Shown here one piece after another: positions 5,878-7,921 of a stretch of DNA of 7,921 nt; the stretch's first letter is position 1; each line of letters starts with the position of its first letter. A program made the translations under genes and the position numbers. The DNA is taken from the NCBI GenBank assembly GCA_022842255.1, contig JALHPW010000216.1, positions 1 to 7,921 of the forward strand, given 5' to 3'. The notes below the pieces were generated by a model. That model worked only from the letters and a program-made list of their open reading frames with translations, did no database searches and was not told where the DNA came from. Source of the DNA: Saprospiraceae bacterium. GTDB lineage: Bacteria > Bacteroidota > Bacteroidia > Chitinophagales > Saprospiraceae.

Positions 5878-7921
5878 TCAATTCCCCGTTTTCAAGAACT
5901 TAAGACTCAGCACTCGCCCATTCGCGGTGCTAATTTTCAGGCAATACATGCCTTCTGGGAGATGGTTGATCTCGATTTCGTTCGAGATTTCGGCGGGTTG
6001 AATTTCTTGTACAAGCCTACCACGTAAATCTACCACGCAAGCCGCAATCACATCCAAGTCAATGATTTCCAACTGAATAGAGGTGTTTGCTGGATTCGGC
6101 CAGAGTCGGACGGAACCCACCAAACCGGGCTCGTTGGTACCCACCGTGTTCGTGATAACAATTGGGGCAAGGGTAGCGGTACAGCCGTTTTGGTCTGTCA
6201 TGACCAAGGTGTAGGAACCTGCGTTCAAGCCCGACAGGTCTTCGGTGGAAGCAAAAGCTTGCCCGTCTTTGCTCCAGGCAAACGTGAACACACCATTCCC
6301 CACCGGGGTGATCGAGATGGAGCCAAGCCCCTGTCCGTTCATGTCATTGGACGTGTTGTCCACCAAGATGTTTGGCGCAGCACTGACCACAATGGAGAAG
6401 GAACAAGTGCCTGAATTTCCGGAAACATCGGTGGCCTGATACACAATGGTTGAAATCCCTTCTTCGAAAAAAGCGCCGCTTGAAGGTCCTGCCACTACAA
6501 CTGCTGGGGCATCTACCCCGCAATTGTCGGTCACGGAGGGTGCACCATAACTCACATTGCTGGCACCACAAACAGGAATGTTGGACGGACAAGCCAGGAT
6601 AGGCCCTTGGCTATCCGTAGCCTCTATCGAGAAAGAGGTGGTAGTTATGCAGTTGTTTGCATCTGTTACAGAGACGGTGTAAGTGCCCACACCAAGGTTT
6701 CCAGGGTTGCCTGGAACATCATAGGTGTAAGGGGGCGTGCCACCAATACCCGAAAGGATTACCGAACCGTTGTTGTCTTGTGGGCAAAGTACGTTTATGG
6801 TAGCGGCTGTAAGCACCAGTTGGTCGGGTTGCGTAATCACAACTGATTGACCTACAACACATCCAGCGGCATCCATTGCAGCAACCGAATAAGTGCCAAT
6901 GGCTAAGTTTGTGGCCGTTTGGGTGGTTGCCCCATTACTCCAAAGATAAGTGTATGGTAGGGCTCCTCCATTGATTACCATAGTAGCCTGTCCGTCTGCC
7001 CCGCCAAAACAAAGTACATTGGAAGCCGAAACGGAAGCCGACAATGCACAGTTAAAAGCCGCTACATTCACGGTTTGTGCGCTGGTACAACCATTGTTAT
7101 CGGTGACTACCACCGTGTATGCACCAGGTGCAAGCCCGGCAATGGATTGGGTGGTTGCGCTGGTACTCCACAAATACTGGTAGTTCGGGGTGCCACCTAT
7201 CGGGGCAGCTGTAGCCGTTCCGTCGTTGGCACCGTTGGCGGTGACAGCCGTTGCGGAAGCATTGGCCGAAAGCACGGTTGGTTCGCTGATACTCACGCTG
7301 AGTACCGCTGGACAATTATTGCCATCCACGATATTCACCGTGAAAACCCCTGGACTCAAATTGCTGACACTTTGGGTAGTGGCCCCGTTTGACCAAGCGT
7401 AGCTGATTGGGTTGGTGGCACCCGTTGTAGTCACGGTTGCGGTGCCATTATTTGCGCCGTTACAGGTTACATTGGTGGAGGAAGCGGTGGCAGAAAGGCT
7501 ACATCCAAAAGCGTTGACCGTCACGGTTTGCACGGCGGTACATCCATTGGCATCCGTGATGCTAACCGTGTAACTGCCCGGGGCAAGGCTTGTGATGGAT
7601 TGCGTAGTGGCGGAATTGCTCCATGCATAGTTATACCCGGCGGTACCACCGCTCGGGTTGGCCGTAGCTGTACCATTATTGGCATTGTTGGCCGTTTCAG
7701 GGGTAGCGGAGGCATTGGGCACAAGCGGGTTGGGTTGATTGATGGATACCGTAATGGATGCGGTACAATTTTCTCCATCTGTAACCGTGCCTCCGTAGGT
7801 TCCAGCGGCCAAACCCGTAGCGGTAGCGTTTGTGGACCCATTGCTCCACAAATAGGTAAATACTCCATTCCCACCACCGCCTGACAGGGTAGCCGAACCA
7901 TTGCTGCCGCCATTGCAAGCA
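5878..7921 (-). CDS. Large SprB/HYR repeat surface protein with T9SS type A sorting domain (3' part, start outside window)
   Basis: The frame is open from the stop at 5878-5880 to the right edge. The visible part is about 680 residues and the N-terminus and signal peptide are missing. The region is a chain of SprB-type beta repeats with the pattern CNG..NGTAT..GG..P-Y.Y.WSNGATTQS...L.PG.YTV.VTD.NGC. They fall at 7720-7921 (partial), 7501-7719, 7270-7500, 7048-7269, 6817-7047 and a degenerate one at about 6616-6816. A HYR domain follows (about 6373-6615: CPSNI, VTDNCG, GISTIVYQATDVSGNSGTCSF), then one more SprB/PKD-like domain (about 6127-6372). The C-terminal sorting domain is at 5881-6126: RLWPNPANTSIQLEI, VVDLRGRLVQ, LPEGMYCLKI and a final SLKFLKTGN. 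The protein should be exported by the type IX system, processed, and attached to or released from the cell surface. Adhesion or gliding is the usual role of such proteins. Composition is rich in A, T, N, G and S, unlike the other genes here. Confidence 0.9.
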   Translation of the reverse strand, partial: ACNGGSNGSATLSGGGGNGVFTYLWSNGSTNATATGLAAGTYGGTVTDGENCTASITVSINQPNPLVPNASATPETANNANNGTATANPSGGTAGYNYAWSNSATTQSITSLAPGSYTVSITDANGCTAVQTVTVNAFGCSLSATASSTNVTCNGANNGTATVTTTGATNPISYAWSNGATTQSVSNLSPGVFTVNIVDGNNCPAVLSVSISEPTVLSANASATAVTANGANDGTATAAPIGGTPNYQYLWSTSATTQSIAGLAPGAYTVVVTDNNGCTSAQTVNVAAFNCALSASVSASNVLCFGGADGQATMVINGGALPYTYLWSNGATTQTATNLAIGTYSVAAMDAAGCVVGQSVVITQPDQLVLTAATINVLCPQDNNGSVILSGIGGTPPYTYDVPGNPGNLGVGTYTVSVTDANNCITTTSFSIEATDSQGPILACPSNIPVCGASNVSYGAPSVTDNCGVDAPAVVVAGPSSGAFFEEGISTIVYQATDVSGNSGTCSFSIVVSAAPNILVDNTSNDMNGQGLGSISITPVGNGVFTFAWSKDGQAFASTEDLSGLNAGSYTLVMTDQNGCTATLAPIVITNTVGTNEPGLVGSVRLWPNPANTSIQLEIIDLDVIAACVVDLRGRLVQEIQPAEISNEIEINHLPEGMYCLKISTANGRVLSLKFLKTGN
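5881..6126 (-). other. T9SS type A C-terminal sorting domain
   Basis: These are the last 82 residues of the surface protein. Three conserved blocks of the Por secretion tail family are visible in order: LWPNPANTSIQLEI near the start, VVDLRGRLVQ in the middle, and LPEGMYCLKISTANGRVLSLKFLK at the end. This domain directs the cargo to the type IX translocon and is normally cleaved off. It implies that the genome encodes a T9SS, although no T9SS component lies in this window. Confidence 0.9.
6817..7719 (-). repeat. Two copies of a ~150-residue two-repeat supermodule inside the surface protein
   Basis: The four central repeats alternate between two kinds. Kind 1 (7501-7719 and 7048-7269; 73 and 74 residues) starts NASAT, lacks the first Cys (TANNANNG, TANGANDG) and ends in VNAFGC or VAAFNC. 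Kind 2 (7270-7500 and 6817-7047; 77 residues each) starts SLSATAS or ALSASVS, carries the first Cys (VTCNG, VLCFG) and ends in ISEPTVL or ITQPDQL. The order kind 1, kind 2, kind 1, kind 2 points to duplication of a pair, not of single repeats. Confidence 0.75.

Noticed and set aside
7849..7851. TTG at 7851 as the start of the surface protein
   Set aside because: The codon lies in the middle of a repeat (YLWSNG), and the frame upstream to the edge encodes the beginning of that same repeat (CNGGSNGSATLSGG). The start is beyond the window.

Overview
The window looks like a Bacteroidota chromosome, most likely from the Saprospiria/Saprospiraceae side of the phylum. The evidence is a long SprB/HYR repeat protein ending in a type IX secretion (T9SS) type A sorting domain, lipoproteins with short Bacteroidota-style signal peptides, A-rich leaders instead of strong Shine-Dalgarno sequences, and one TAnnTTTG box. 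The genus placement is an inference from style, not a match. I see no RNA gene, CRISPR array, insertion sequence or phage gene.

Layout, left to right. (1) On the minus strand at the left edge is a small lipoprotein gene (stop at 72-74). Its reading frame continues in a coding-like way past the stop to the window edge, so it is probably broken by a nonsense mutation or a sequence error. (2) Divergent from it is a 317-codon plus-strand gene for a secreted protein of no assigned function. (3) At 1564-1632 is a perfect 20-bp inverted repeat built from 7-bp units, packed between two convergent stop codons. (4) Next is a minus-strand two-gene operon. An 800-residue polytopic membrane protein with a C-terminal patatin-like lipase domain is followed one base later by a helical lipoprotein that also has a transmembrane segment near its C-terminus. 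(5) A 183-bp divergent intergenic region follows. (6) Then comes a plus-strand, 204-residue, histidine-rich membrane protein resembling the NicO/UreH/cytochrome-c-biogenesis transporter superfamily. (7) At 5730-5870 is an array of 11.4 perfect TGATGTA heptamers plus an inverted copy, again filling the gap between two convergent stop codons. (8) The right edge is the 3' part of a large minus-strand surface protein gene: at least six SprB-like repeats, a HYR domain, one more SprB/PKD-like domain and the T9SS sorting domain.

Most of the encoded products act in the envelope or outside the cell. The lipase and its lipoprotein are the only clear operon. The least ordinary signal is non-coding. Both convergent junctions carry hairpins made of different 7-bp repeats but with the same geometry: each starts at or immediately after the upstream stop codon, and each ends exactly 7 nt before the stop codon of the opposing gene.
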